Shown piece after piece: positions 1-10,466 of a stretch of 64,000 bases of DNA. Location of the stretch: NCBI GenBank assembly GCA_020796225.1, contig CM036767.1, positions 13,606,927 to 13,670,926 on the forward strand. The letters run 5' to 3'. The notes below the pieces were generated by a model. That model was not told the origin of the DNA, searched no databases, and worked only from the letters and a program-made list of their open reading frames with translations. The DNA is from Arion vulgaris. Taxonomy: Eukaryota > Mollusca > Gastropoda > Stylommatophora > Arionidae. The position numbers and the translations under genes are program-made. How positions within the stretch are numbered: position 1 is the stretch's first letter; each line of letters begins with the position of its first letter.

Positions 1-216
1 TCCTTGTCATGTGTATGTGATCTGAACCTAAGAGCGATTGTACGTTGCGCCAGTTATGCGGCTACAAGTAGGCCATCACAACCGATTTCTGCAACGCTGT
101 TTATTTACTAAGGTAGCTTACCTAGGCTCATACCTCAGTCGCCTCTTATCACATGCCTTGTAGGACGCAGTGTTACTATTCTTTGCTCCCTTGCAAGCCC
201 CGGCACCACACGGGTG
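1..216 (-). mobile_element. SINE-F copy, cut by window start
   Basis: On the minus strand this matches the other F copies (for example 9550-9775): a head near CCCGTGTGGTGCCGGGG, a core with AAGAATAGTA and a GTCGTAAGAGGCGACT-like block, the CTAGTAAATA linker, then the GCGCATAACTGGCACAACG tail. The 3' end lies outside the window. No coding function. Confidence 0.75.
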
Positions 217-373
217 GTAAAGGATACTGAAATGCCATGACACCTACTTTCTTGAAAGACACTAAAGTTGATGTTTGAAGTTCTTCGCCGTATTAGAAGA
301 AAGGGTATTCTTCTACAGATTACGAGTTGTTGTTCAGGGCACTTATGCAGTTCGAGCTTGATCACACCTGCAA

Positions 374-589
374 ATTTTTTTTTTCCCCCGATCCAGAAGA
401 ATTTGAGCTTTTCAGCTCTTCGGTTCGGTGCCATGGACATCGTAACCCTTCGGTTCGGTGCCACGAACACCGTAAATCTTGAAATCTGTGGCTTTTTCTG
501 CCATCCCGCGGAATTGAACCCGCACACACAGAGGGATAGTCACCCGCTACGAACACGCAACGCGCTACGAACACGCTGGGTAGACGGGC
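374..589 (-). mobile_element. SINE-A, tRNA-derived, with 13-bp target-site duplication
   Basis: Read on the minus strand, it starts with a tRNA-like head (A-box-like TAGCGCGTTG, B-box-like GGGTTCAATTCC). It then has two copies of a CACCGAACCGAAGGGTTACG module and ends in a poly-A run. The flanks carry the perfect direct repeat ATCACACCTGCAA at 361-373 and 590-602, which marks a retrotransposed insertion. An extra CTACGAACACGC stutter lies near the head. Confidence 0.9.
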
Positions 590-602
590 ATCACACCTGC
601 AA

Positions 603-940
603 TAGAACCGTCTTCTTCTTCTTCTTTCTCGTTCGTTCTCATACTCTCGCTAGCTATAGCAGGAGGGAGTCCGGAGAACGGAATGCATTGTGTCGTAGTT
701 CTCAGCGTGAGCTGTGGTATCTACACCTTTCGGTCCGACACATCCGACTTCGGCATAGCTTTTTTTGGGTACTGAGTTAGCTTCTCCTTCTTCGATCTCC
801 ACAGACTTAGCCATGCTTCTTAGTAGTCATCTGTTTGTATGGTCACCACAGGGAGACGGAGGGGAGTCTTGGTCAGCTTTGTTCTTACGCTGACTATGAC
901 GATAGCAGTCATCTATGAGTCGCTGACTGACCATGTCCTC
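603..940. other. unassigned stretch
   Basis: Apart from a short CTT run near 610-625 I see no gene, RNA or known repeat here. The open frames are short and lack protein-like composition. Confidence 0.4.
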
Positions 941-943
941 TAC

Positions 944-1345
944 TGATTGATATGACTATCATCCTTGCACTTCGGTTAGTAATCATGTGTGCTCCGATCT
1001 CTTTATTACACATGAAAATCTCAGTTACAGTTCGCAAACTCCGTAGCACCGGCGAGGATCCCTGGCGTAATTTTGAATACGGTGAAGATATTTTTGTATG
1101 AATTTTATTTTAATCTTTTCTAATAATTTTTTCCCGTGCAGCGGCTTTTCAGCCTGCTCTTCTTGATTCTGAACTGTCAATGGTTCCTTTACGTGTTGAA
1201 AACGGGGCCTATCGTTTGATCGTCCGTCACCGATATGACTAGGAACTCGATCTCAGCTACACTGAGAGCAGCGATTTCTGGAAAAATATCCAGATGGCTC
1301 CACGAGGGAACGAACCTGATACCTTTAGCACGAGCCCTGCCCTCT
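944..1345 (-). mobile_element. SINE-L copy, minus strand
   Basis: Same order as the full copy at 35172-35630 when reversed: a remnant of the CAAT-rich tail, the GTAGCACCGGCGAGG block, an AT-rich middle, and the head with TCGATCTCAGCTACACTGAG and a GGTACC-like motif. Diverged. Confidence 0.7.
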
Positions 1346-1398
1346 TTCTACTGAAATAACTTGTTCTCTATCTACGGAGATCCAACGGATTCAAAGGC

Positions 1399-1637
1399 AA
1401 AGGATTATCTTCATTGTATCGGTTTTTGCCCATATGGCTTCATCCCTATCGGCAGAGATGTCATGCTATCTGCCGGACAGCATTGCCTAAAGCATGAAAT
1501 CCGTAGCTCCTGCAACAATTTTAGGGATCTCGTGAATAAAATTGCAATCTCTGTGTAATAATGTGTCTCTGTTCGTATTCGAACCCACAATTTCTAGTAC
1601 GACAGGCAAAAGACTTAGCCACTTTGTCATTGAGACG
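1399..1637 (-). mobile_element. SINE-B copy, minus strand
   Basis: Contains the 3' module CCATATGG...GCAGA and, at the far end, the reversed B box TTCGAACC followed by a reversed tRNA-like head ending near CATTGAGAC. Matches the plus copy at 3531-3785. Confidence 0.7.
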
Positions 1638-1956
1638 ACATACTAAGATACCCACGCCCTCTATGAACTATTACACTGATGTCCTCTATGTACTAAGAGA
1701 GACAACTCTTCTCTATACAGAAATAATTACATCTTGTCTTTCTCGACATCGTCCATAATTAACTTAATTCGGCATCCATGATTTCATCTCACTACTGGCA
1801 CTACGGGTCTTACTTTTGAAGTTACCGGGAAATTGTTCTATGACAAATTTTGATTGAATAAATAGATACGGAAACGATGAGTGACAGACGCAGTCAATCG
1901 TAAGATAGAAGAAATTGTCTCCCTTTGTTTTCCAACTAAGGGTTCGCGGGTCTAAG

Positions 1957-2175
1957 GATGACGTCATTGCACTGAATTTCCTCCATATGACTCCGGTCAG
2001 TCGTCATAGAAATGGTAACCCCCTCCCTGCTGAAAGTATTGCGAGAACTCCGTAGGTTCGGAAAAAGAAGTCTCAGGAAGAAATGAACGTGTGAGCAGAG
2101 CAGTACAGATCGGACTCGAACCCAGGAGCATCGGAACACAAGATAAACGATTGAATTTCTTAGTCATAGAGACGA
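1957..2175 (-). mobile_element. SINE-B copy, minus strand
   Basis: Starts at the CATTGCA/CCATATGAC 3' module and ends in GACTCGAACCC (reversed B box) and a TAGTCATAGAGAC head. More diverged than the copy just upstream. Confidence 0.6.
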
Positions 2176-2251
2176 GTAAACTAGAATATTTATATTGGTT
2201 ATTAGTTTGTGTGTGAGTCAAGTTGGAATACATATTCTGTATATTATGAGT

Positions 2252-2600
2252 CCACGCCCCTGGAATGATGCGAATGAAGGATATGTGAACGAACAATGCC
2301 AACGCCCCTGGAATGATCTAAATGAATGATACATCAAGGAACAATGCCCACGTCCCTGACAAGATGTAAAGGAATGATACATGAACGAACAATGCCCACG
2401 CCCCTGGAAGGATGTAAATAAAGAATACATGAACGAACAATACCCACGCCCCTGACAGGATGTAAAGGAATGATACATGAACGAACAATGCCCACGCCCC
2501 TGGAAGGATGTAAATGAAGGATACATGAACGAACAATACCCACGCCCCTGGAAGGATGTAAATTAAAGTTACATAAACGAACAATGCCCACGCAGATATA
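2252..2600. repeat. 48-bp minisatellite, about 7 units
   Basis: The unit runs CACGCCCCTGGAAGGATGTA then AATGAAGGATACATGAACGA then ACAATGCC. Because 48 is a multiple of three and the unit lacks stops on the minus strand, three minus-strand frames stay open. These are not genes. Confidence 0.9.
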
Positions 2601-3027
2601 TGCCCTGAATGCAGATACCTCAGTTTTTCCAGTTAAAATTTTTTTTAAAGTTGCAGAAGTTACCCCCAATCCTCCCTGAATATTTTGTTAATTTTTCTGT
2701 TATTTGGTGTTAATCATACCGGATGTGGAGGTCAGTGCTGGTCATGGCCCCGCTTATTCGGTATTTGTTAAGACTGGTCACGCTCAGAAAACACGTTTGG
2801 ATAAGAGGCTTAAATGGCCAATATTACTCTACGAAACAAAGAAAGACCAAGTTATAGAACTTGAATGTGTGGCCGATACTAGCGGTCCAGGAACGCTAAC
2901 TCACACAGTAAGAATGATACCGCTTCAAAGAGTTACCTTTTATAGTTTTATATGTGTGCAAGCACGCGCATGGTATCATATTATAGATCAGTATTAAAAT
3001 GTGGTTGTTTGTAGTCGGGAACTGATA
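2601..3027. other. unassigned stretch with a 97-codon open frame
   Basis: An open frame at 2704-2997 (+) has mixed amino-acid composition, but I recognise no domain. There is no splice or promoter context. I would not call it a gene. Confidence 0.2.
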
Positions 3028-3035
3028 ACAGAACG

Positions 3036-3193
3036 CAGTGGCGGCTCTTGCTCATTTTTGTTGGTGGGGCCAGACACAAATTTTCGGGAAAATCATGGTT
3101 TTAGGTTAGGATATATTTTAATTTATAAAATAATAAATACACGTTACACATTATTTTTGGTGGGGCCCGGCCCTTAATGACGTTCCGCCACTG
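3036..3193 (+). mobile_element. MITE-C (hAT type), 8-bp duplication ACAGAACG
   Basis: The ends are inverted repeats (CAGTGGCGGCTC... and ...CCGCCACTG). The site duplication ACAGAACG is perfect at 3028-3035 and 3194-3201. An 8-bp duplication and a CAGTGG terminus are typical of hAT transposons. There is no room for a transposase, so the element is non-autonomous. Confidence 0.92.
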
Positions 3194-3291
3194 ACAGAAC
3201 GCCAGGTGAGAATGTACGGTCACACAGACATACGAACGGATAACTTGACAGAGATGTACAGATTGACAGATGAATAAAAATGCAGTGTGTT

Positions 3292-3498
3292 TTTTTTCTC
3301 GATCCAGAAGCACCTGAGATTTCAGCTCTTTGGCTCGGTAACCCGTAATGGACATCGTAACCCTTCGGTTCGGTGCCACAAACACCGTAAAGCTGGAGAA
3401 CCTGTGGCTTTTCTGCCAGCCTGCGGAATTAAACCACACTCACAGGTGGCATGTCACCCGTCGTCCAATGCGCTACGAACACGCTGGACAGGTGGGCT
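3292..3498 (-). mobile_element. SINE-A, minus strand, 9-bp duplication
   Basis: Poly-A end at the left (T run), CACCGAACCGAAGG modules, B box and TGTTCGTAGCGCATTGG head at the right. The direct repeat CAGTGTGTT flanks it at 3283-3291 and 3503-3511. Confidence 0.88.
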
Positions 3499-3530
3499 AA
3501 GCCAGTGTGTTAGAGACAGGTAAACAGATA

Positions 3531-3785
3531 AAGGGGCCTCTTTGTCTAAGTGGTTACGTCCTTGTCCTGCGTTCTGAAGGTCGTCGGTTCGAATCCGGAA
3601 CGCGATTTCTGTTCACGAGTGCAGTTTTTTTTACAGAGATCCATAGGGTTGTAGCCGGATCTACAAAGTTCGTGCTCTGTACAATACTCTCAGCAGGTAG
3701 GGTGTCATTTCTGCAGAAAGGGACTGAGCCTATGGAGTAAAACCCGGTGCAAGGAAGTCAATACTTTGGCTTTAGATACTTTAGA
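3531..3785 (+). mobile_element. SINE-B, nearly complete, plus strand
   Basis: tRNA-like head with an A-box region TAAGTGGTTACG and a perfect B box GGTTCGAATCC at 3586-3596, then the body module ending CCCGGTGCAA near 3750. Too diverged beyond the B box to be a functional tRNA gene. Confidence 0.8.
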
Positions 3786-4135
3786 CCCTTCAGAACGAAA
3801 TGAAGACATCAGAAACAGAGTGGACATAACTTCATGCACCAAATACATTGAAAGATAACAAATTCAGTGGTTCGGACATTTAATGAGAATGAAATACAAC
3901 CAACCACCACTAACATCATACAATAAAAAGAGATCAGGTACTAGAGTCAAGGGAAGACCAAGAAAAAGGCGGATAGACAATATCAAGCCCACACTAAATA
4001 AACACGGATACAACACAACAAGTGTGACTCAACTAGCTCCGAAACGTAAATTAATGCTCCCACCTTAATGGCAAGAGTGGACAACCAATTCCATTATGCA
4101 CCTGAGGAAAGACAATAGATAAATAGACCTTTAGA
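3786..4135 (+). mobile_element. LINE 3' end, 5'-truncated
   Basis: Plus-strand translation gives a typical non-LTR C-terminal tail: an IQWFGHLMRM segment, then KGRPRKRRIDNI (RGRPRKRW-type motif), with in-frame breaks. It ends in a GATA-rich tail near 4115-4130. A related tail lies at 21560-21645. Confidence 0.75.
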
Positions 4136-4330
4136 CAGATATACAAAGCTTTAAGGCATACACACACATTGATAGAGGTGGACAGATGGACAGGAATATA
4201 TTGACAGATTGACGCAGACAGACAGGTAAATGGAAACCATGGTCAACAGTAATATGAAGACGTTCAGCTCATTCGGAAAATCGGGAATTTCCATTGATGT
4301 GGGCTGACTTTTGTATATGTTTGATACGTG

Positions 4331-4563
4331 GCCCCCTGCAACAGAAAACCGACTAGCTCAGACGGAAAAATCAAAATTCCTGTTTAATAGGGGCTGGTTT
4401 TTATAAGTGTTTGATAGAACACTGTAAGGTTTTCTGCAATTTTACACAAATCTACGAGTTCATAGTTAGTTATTGATGAAAAATGTTAATAATACTAACA
4501 TTCTTTATTGTTAATTGAACTTAATTTGTAACATGATATAACCTTGATTTAGCAAATTGTATC
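4331..4563 (+). mobile_element. element S fragment, left part, interrupted by a LINE
   Basis: Shares GTTTGATAGAACACTG, the ATTTTAC...TGAGTTCATAG block and the TTCTTTATTGTTAA segment with the S copy at 51640-52385. It resumes at 4838-4905 after the inserted LINE tail. Confidence 0.6.
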
Positions 4564-4570
4564 GCCTTTA

Positions 4571-4749
4571 TATACTTTAGCCACATCAAGCGTGACGATG
4601 GCCGGGAAATAACAATATTAGAGGGCAGGGTCCCAGGATGCAGAGGCAGACCAAGAAGAAGATGGCTACAAGATATTAAAGAAACCATGAATATGACCAT
4701 CGACGAAGTGGGTGAACTGGTTAAAGACAGAGTGAATTTCAGATGCGCT

Positions 4750-4784
<35 letters not shown>

Positions 4785-4830
4785 AACGTCCTATCTATAA
4801 AGGATACGCACCTTGATGATGATGATGATT
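4571..4830 (+). mobile_element. LINE 3' end inserted in element S
   Basis: Encodes EITILEGRVPGCRGRPRRRW followed by LQDIKETMNMTIDEVGE, closely like the copy at 29085-29312. A GA microsatellite (4751-4784) has grown inside the coding tail. It ends in a GAT tail, and GCCTTTA repeats at 4564-4570 and 4831-4837. Confidence 0.82.
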
Positions 4831-5179
4831 GCCTTTAAAATAAATTTGTCTTAATCTAACATAACTGGAATACGAGCTCACGCGACGACGATTGTGGTAT
4901 TATTTCCTAGTATTTTTAACCTGAGCTCGCCTGCCTTCTTTTACCGAAAGTCACGGGCTAACATAAGACATATACATCTGAAACGGAAATGTGGTCTGAT
5001 TTAAGTACTCGTTGAATCCTTCAAGTTTCCGGTGTTTGGTTATTAATCTCGTCGTTGGTATCGATATAATCAAACTACATGTTACAGGTACATGACGTAA
5101 TCGACATTCATTACCGTATTCGAATTTGGTTCATGTCAGTTTTCATTGATATATATATTCATATATATGTAAACACGTG

Positions 5180-5288
5180 TGTGTTTCTGGGGCTTGCAAG
5201 GGAAGCAAAGAATAGTAACACTGTGACCTACAAGGCATGTCGTAAGAGGCGACTAAGGTAGGGGCATAGGAAAGCTACCCTAGTAAAT
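5180..5288 (+). mobile_element. SINE-F, 3'-truncated
   Basis: Head GGGGCTTGCAAGGGAAGC, core GTCGTAAGAGGCGACT and CCCTAGTAAAT end are present. The tail is absent and LINE sequence follows directly. Confidence 0.75.
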
Positions 5289-5480
5289 CAGTAACAACAT
5301 GAAAATGAAATCATCAAGAGGAAGAGGCAGACCAAAAAAAAGATGGATTGATAGAGTTACAGACATCTTAAAACTCTACAATACCACAGCATTTGAGATT
5401 TGGAGGAGGAGATCGACAATATACAAAAGAGCTAGAGGGAGCTGCAGGAAAGAGCTTGAGGGAGCTGCTGTAGATAGCTA
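5289..5480 (+). mobile_element. LINE C-terminal fragment
   Basis: Translation has RGRGRPKKRWIDRV then IWRRRSTIYKRARGS, a LINE C-terminal tail. It resembles the minus-strand copy at 15840-16215. No intact gene. Confidence 0.65.
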
Positions 5481-5481
5481 A

Positions 5482-5783
5482 ACACGTAATCATAAAGTAC
5501 TGTAGTTTAATAAATTACAAAAACAATGACAATATACAGCAACGTTTCGACCAACAAGGCCTTTATCAAGCAAACGAACAACAGGAGTGACGAATTTTAA
5601 AAACCAATTTCTTTAGAAACATTTGAATGTCTCCGTATCTAGTTATCCATATGTAGTTGTTTTTATAAATGTGTCACTCCTGTTGTTAGTTTGCTTGATA
5701 AAGGCCTTGTTGGTCGAAACGTTGCTGTATATTGTCATTGTTTTTGTAATTTGTAAAACTACAGTACTTTGTTATTACGTGTT
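5482..5783. repeat. long inverted repeat with GGTCGAAAC motif
   Basis: Left arm about 5482-5591 and right arm about 5670-5783 are reverse complements apart from a few changes, around an 80-bp AT-rich loop. Each arm has AAAGGCCTTGTTGGTCGAAA, TGTATATTGTCATTG and CTACAGTACTTTG. This could be a fold-back element or the ends of a Penelope-like element. The family call is uncertain. Confidence 0.75.
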
Positions 5784-5915
5784 TCGCCATTAGAATAGTT
5801 TTACTGCAGTCTCATGTATATATATGGAGATAGCTAGAGGTAGGAAGACTTGGCCTTAGTTGGTTGAGTACCTATGCCAAAATCTGGGTTAAAAAGGCAT
5901 ATATATATATATATA

Positions 5916-6079
5916 CAGTGGCGGCTCGTTGTCATTTTTCTTGGTGGGGCCAGACACACATTTTCGGAAAAATCATGGGTTTTGAAGTATTTACTATTAT
6001 TTTTTTATTCAGGAGGTTATTCCCCTTTCGATTATTGGGGGGGCCGGGCCCCACTGGCCCTTAATGACGAGCCACCCTG
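5916..6079 (+). mobile_element. MITE-C in a TA repeat
   Basis: Starts CAGTGGCGGCTCGT and ends GAGCCACCCTG. Flanked by TATATATA on both sides, consistent with an 8-bp duplication but inside a TA microsatellite. Confidence 0.85.
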
Positions 6080-6177
6080 TATATATATATATATACAATA
6101 CTCACCTGCTGCTGCCGTTGATCTTCCTTCGTTAGTGATAATGATCATTTTGTGCTCATTCATTTGATTAACAATAT

Positions 6178-6290
6178 TGTCTAGGTGGAGATCTGTTTGA
6201 TAAAGTGGGTAAGACGTTTGCTTGTCGTTCTAAAGGTTGTATGCTCAAATCCGGACCGTGTCAAAAGTGCATTTTTTTCATGAGATGACT
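6178..6290 (+). mobile_element. SINE-B head fragment
   Basis: Has the AAAGTGGGTAAGACG A-box region and a CTCAAATCCGG B-box remnant, then diverges. Confidence 0.5.
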
Positions 6291-6760
6291 AGGAAACAAA
6301 TCATGATTAAATAAACCAACAAGATGCTCTCAGGTCATAAAAACTAGAACTAACCCGGAAGATTGATTAAGTCAGGCCAGAAACTCAAAGCTTATAACTT
6401 TGTCGTGAGAAGAACGAATTGATTGCTGAGAGGTGATCTCTTTTTGTGAGAGAGACATTTTTCTGCTAAAATAAAAGTATCCATAATGTAATTGATAAAA
6501 GCCATAGAGAAACATGAGAAGAAAATGATACTCTAATCAGGAAACGGAATGGGACAGGCTCTTCCTGCTAGGAACGTATCTCTAGGCGGTGTAGGATATT
6601 TGATCGTGAAACCTTTCTGCATTTGGTGGTAGCTGGTAGCGGTTTGATTTTTAATTCCGATGCCAATTTTGTTAATACGTCACGAGACACAAGCAAGGGT
6701 GAAATTGTTTGAAGCTGATGTTTTAAATAATTTAGATATGTTTCGCCCCGAGTGTTGACG
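6291..6760. other. unassigned stretch
   Basis: No gene, RNA or repeat that I can place. Ordinary complexity. Confidence 0.4.
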
Positions 6761-6863
6761 AGGTTCGCAAGGGGAGCAAAGAATAGTAATATTGGGACCT
6801 ACAGGGAATGTCGTAAGAGATGACAAAGATAATGGCTTAGAGAAGCTACCCTAGTAAATAAAA
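6761..6863 (+). mobile_element. SINE-F, left part, split by a LINE insertion
   Basis: Head and core of SINE-F up to CTAGTAAATAAAA. The same SINE resumes at 7014-7170. Confidence 0.8.
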
Positions 6864-7013
6864 ATAATAATAATAATAATTCCTCTCGTACCGTTATACG
6901 CTACATAGGGCCTGCAAGCAATTTCTCCATACCGCTATATCCTGAGTAACTCGCTCAATCTCCTCCATGGAACTGAGACCGATATTTCTTGCCTCTCTCA
7001 GCAAAGTTTGCAA
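6864..7013 (-). mobile_element. LINE (family G) 3' end inserted in SINE-F
   Basis: A TAA-repeat tail then, on the minus strand, coding for a SSMEEIERVTQD-like C-terminus as in 28283-28652. The duplicated target AGTAAATAAAA is at 6853-6863 and 7014-7024. Confidence 0.85.
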
Positions 7014-7170
7014 AGTAAATAAAAAGCGTTGCAGAAATCGGATGTGCTGGCCTACTCATAAGCGCATAACTGACACAACGAATAATCACTCTTAGGCTCA
7101 GATCCCATACAAATCACAAAGAGTGGTTTAACAAGTGGTCGATATAGAGAGTTCAATGAAGAAGAAGATT
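7014..7170 (+). mobile_element. SINE-F, right part
   Basis: Continues the interrupted SINE: GCAGAAATCGGATGTGCTGG, GCGCATAACTGACACAACG, then the GAAGAAGAAG tail. Confidence 0.8.
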
Positions 7171-7482
7171 AGTTAGATGTGTTTAGAGCAGCGTTTCCCA
7201 AAGTGGGCGGTACCGCCCCCAGTGGGCGCTGAATCCGTCCAGGGGGGTGATAGTGGGTTCAGAAACATTTGGGGAGAGGTTTTTTTTGTCATTTTGTCAT
7301 TGAATAATCATTAAAAATAAATTTGAATTCTGTATTTTAATTCAGCTTATGCCCGTCGTACACGATCCATTTTTTCATCAATTTTCCATTTCATGTATAT
7401 AATCAACTGAAAATTGACCATGTATGACATAAATATATATCAATTTTCTATGTCAAAGAGAAATAGAGCATGTGTATATGTG

Positions 7483-7735
7483 GGAGTGAGCGTCTGTAGC
7501 TCAAGCGATAGTGAGCTCGATCACAGACCCAAGCGTACCTGGTTCAAACCCCACGGTGGGCAAGTTTGAAAGCAAATTCGTTTCCGTGAGATTTTTTACA
7601 AAGGATAAAAATAGACTGTTCAGAAAGCAATGGCAAACTACTGAATGTATAAGTGGTGCCTAGAAAATCAACGACTCGTTTACTGTGGTTGATGGCTACG
7701 TCCTTTGGGATATGCCACGATTTTCATTTTCATAT
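7483..7735 (+). mobile_element. SINE-J nested in MITE-H
   Basis: tRNA-like head with TAGCTCAAGCGATAGTGAGC and a B-box region GGTTCAAACCCC, then the shared J body (AAGCAATGGCAAACTACTGA, ATATGCCACGATTTTCA). The H sequence resumes after it. Confidence 0.82.
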
Positions 7736-7737
7736 AT

Positions 7738-8105
7738 ATGGGAAGTGGGCGTTGGTAAACTGTTATAATGTGGGGGGGGGCGTTACAAAGTTTATGTTGT
7801 GCAAAGTGGGCGTTGGTAAACTGTTATAATGTGGAGGGGCGTTACAAAGTTTATGTTGTGCAAAGTGGGCGTTGGTAAACTGTTATAATGTGGGGGGGGC
7901 GTTACAAAGTTTATGTTGTGCAAAGTGGGCGTTGGTAAACTGTTATAATGTGGAGGGCGTTACAAAGTTTATGTTGTGCAAAGTGGGCGTTGGTAAACTG
8001 TTATAATGTGGGGGGGGGCGTTACAAAGTTTATGTTGTGCAAAGTGGGCGTTGGTAAACTGTTATAATGTGGGGGGGGCGTTACAAAGTTTATGTTGTGC
8101 AAAGT
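7738..8105. repeat. 60-bp minisatellite inside MITE-H, six units
   Basis: The unit starts GTGGGCGTTGGTAAACTGTT and ends TTTATGTTGTGCAAA, with a poly-G run of 3 to 9 that varies between units. The same segment is single-copy in the H copies at 38979-39654 and 41869-42042. Confidence 0.93.
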
Positions 8106-8159
8106 GGGCGGTGGGTCGAAAAAGTTTGGGAATCTATGGTTTAGAGGGTCTAAAGACGA

Positions 8160-8357
8160 AGGCGTGACCTCTTCAGTGCAGCGGGTTTTCCCATATGTGC
8201 TCGTCCATCTCCGCAGAAGTGGCACGCCACCTGACTATAGCATTGCATAGAGTCTAATCTACGTGGTTCGTTCAATAATCCCAGGAATCGAGAGAAAAAG
8301 GTGCGTCTGGGAACAGAACATCGAGGTCCGGATTCGAACCCATGTCCTTCCAGAAGC
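8160..8357 (-). mobile_element. SINE-B, minus strand
   Basis: 3' module GGGTTTTCCCATATG...CCGCAGAAGTGGCACGCCA and a reversed B box GGATTCGAACCC. Confidence 0.7.
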
Positions 8358-8785
8358 AAACTTCTTCTTCTTCTTCTTCAGCGATCTCTGGTCATGCGCT
8401 TAATTTACTGTGGACCACAAACTGGGCAGACAGCTTCAGGTCTGTCAGGTTTCCCCAAAGCTTAGTTTTCAGGTCGACTGGGTGTGGCCACATGTTGCTT
8501 CTCAGCTCACACAGAAGAGGACAGTCTTGCAGGATATGCTCTGGTGTCTGTTCTGCCTGCTGACACTGGCAGAGAGCTGTTTGACTTATTCCTAGTCTGT
8601 ATAAGTGTTTGTTGAGTCTGCAGTGTCAGGTGCGTAGTCGAAATATAATGACCTGGTCTGTTTGCAGAAGCAAACAATACTCAAAGATTTCTTTCACAAC
8701 CTTATCAACTAAATTCTGGAGCTCTATTTCATTTCTTGCTATTAAGACAGTATCGTTAGCGTATCTCAGGTTATTTAATTATGCC
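8358..8785 (-). mobile_element. LINE remnant: degenerate reverse transcriptase plus C-terminal domain
   Basis: Minus-strand translation gives NNLRYANDTVLIARNEIELQ, the reverse transcriptase catalytic region with YADD changed to YAND. Closer to the element's 3' end comes CQCQQAEQTPEHILQDCPLL, a Cys-rich LINE C-terminal segment, ending in a GAA tail (8366-8381). The region between the two is missing, so this is an inactive, internally deleted copy. A related C-terminal piece lies at 52490-52637. Confidence 0.8.
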
Positions 8786-8789
8786 AATG

Positions 8790-9548
8790 AATTGAATTCA
8801 GAAACTACATAAGATTGTATACATTACTAGAGAAGCAGTCTGTATCGACTACTACTCCCTGGGGCATAGTTGTTTTCGGGCCCCTGTAAGTGTCACTCTG
8901 CCCCCGGCTGTAGCTACGTCCCTAAGCATGACACAATACCAATTCTCTAGAAAATTCGATTTCTCACGCATCACTACGTTGTGCAACGAAGGCTTTGAAA
9001 TGTCCACTTTAAGATGCCAACCCATGGGATGTTCTAACAATCTTAAACAGAACATGCTAAAATTTGTTGTCCAGTCCACCGGAACAACTCTAAATGTCTA
9101 TGAGATAAATGACTGCTAAATGTATGTCATTTGCATGAAGTATAAACAAGAGATCCTGAGAGGATTGGAACCCATTCACCTCAAGTTGTATTGCCACTAA
9201 TGGAAAGTTTATACAGAAAAGACTAACAAAGCGTATTTCTCACAAGATCAATTAAAGATTTCTTATCGGTTTCGTTGTTTTGGCATTTACAGAAGAAAGT
9301 GTACAGCTTCTGATGTCAATGCCAACGGCAAAACAAAACCGTAATGGCATTTAAGTCTCAGGGAACTCTGTAAGGGCAAGTTAATGCAGCTTAAAATATT
9401 AAAAGAGAATGCCTTGCCGACTAGAATTTCGACTTAACCAGTCGACGTGATGTTGAATATCATCTTTCATGTTAATGTTCATGTCAACAGTAGGGGCGGG
9501 GGGCGTCTCTGTGGTGGAGAGGTTAGATGCTTGCTTCTTGTTCCAGAG
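8790..9548. other. unassigned stretch
   Basis: Short open frames on both strands (for example 8928-9119) have no recognisable domain. No RNA gene or clear repeat copy. Confidence 0.35.
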
Positions 9549-9549
9549 G

Positions 9550-9775
9550 CGCCCGTGTGGTCTCGGGGCTCGCAAAGGGAGCAAAGAATAGTACCACTGC
9601 GACCTACAAGAAATGTCTTAAGAAACGACTGATGTAGGCCCTAAGGATGCTACCCTAGTAAATAAAAAACATCACAGAGGATATGCTGGCCTACTTGTAG
9701 GCGCATAACTGGCACAACGTACAGTCAGAGTAGTTGACAAGTGGTCGATATGGAGCGTTCGAAGAAGAAGAAATG
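9550..9775 (+). mobile_element. SINE-F, nearly complete
   Basis: Head CCCGTGTGGTCTCGGGGCTC, core with AAGAATAGTACCACTGCGAC, CTAGTAAATAAAAAACATCA linker, GCGCATAACTGGCACAACG, then GAAGAAGAA. Confidence 0.85.
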
Positions 9776-10092
9776 TAGGTGAGATCGAGTTACTAGTCTT
9801 ATCAGAGACGGACGATAACACGTAGATCACATTTTCATGTTGAACATGTAAAGAAACCATTGCCAGTTCAAAATCAAGGGAAAACTTCATTAGAAAAATC
9901 GAAAAGAAAAATTCCTACAAAAATATTCTCATCGTCTTCAAAATTACATCGGGAATCCTCACCGGGGCTACGGAGCTCGTGCACTGCAGCTGAGATCTTC
10001 CTGTGTAAGAAAGAGATCGGAGCACATATAGTTACTCACCGACGTGCAATGAAAATGGTCCTATCAATCAATCAATCAATCGATTCAAACTA
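9776..10092 (+). mobile_element. SINE-L, 5'-truncated, with TCAA tail
   Basis: Matches the 3' two thirds of 35172-35630, including GTGTAAGAAAGAGATCGGAG and a CAATCAATCAAT tail at 10065-10082. Confidence 0.8.
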
Positions 10093-10175
10093 GCTGAGGA
10101 CCAAGCTGTATGGAAAACGAAGTTACGCAAAAAGCGCAGAATCTTGCAAATAAAAGCTTAAATATGAGCTTGAAG

Positions 10176-10340
10176 CAGTGGCGGCTCGTCATTACGGGCC
10201 AGTGGGGCCGAGCCCCACCAAAAATAATGTGTAACATGTATTTAGTATTTTATAAATTAAAATATAACAACCCAAAACCATGATTTTTCCAAATACTTCT
10301 GTCTGGTACCACCAACAAAAATGATCACGAGCCGCCACTG
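10176..10340 (-). mobile_element. MITE-C, minus, 8-bp duplication GCTTGAAG
   Basis: Inverted-repeat ends CAGTGGCGGCTCGT / GAGCCGCCACTG. The perfect 8-bp duplication is at 10168-10175 and 10341-10348. Confidence 0.95.
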
Positions 10341-10466
10341 GCTTGAAGGCAAGAGAAGTGAAGGTAAACTCAGAAGTAGTCACATCTAAACACTTACCAC
10401 AACTGTCGTTTGTAAAAAATTTTTTAGTAAAACAATATATAACAGATAATAAAGTCGTTATCCAAT

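Larger units (their letters stand above)
7189..8138 (+). mobile_element. MITE-H (hAT type) with nested SINE and internal array
   Basis: Ends CAGCGTTTCCCAAAG and CTTTGGGAATCTATG-like are imperfect inverted repeats. The perfect 8-bp duplication GTTTAGAG is at 7181-7188 and 8139-8146. A SINE-J is inserted near 7483-7735 and an internal segment has expanded into six 60-bp units. No transposase frame. Confidence 0.9.

Noticed and set aside
2704..2997. 97-codon gene
   Set aside because: Mixed composition but no recognisable domain, promoter or splice context. Kept only as an unassigned stretch.
3531..3610. Functional tRNA gene
   Set aside because: Good B box, but the acceptor stem does not close and the same head is followed by a SINE body in several copies. 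The same reasoning applies to the heads at 45068, 49655 and 57497.
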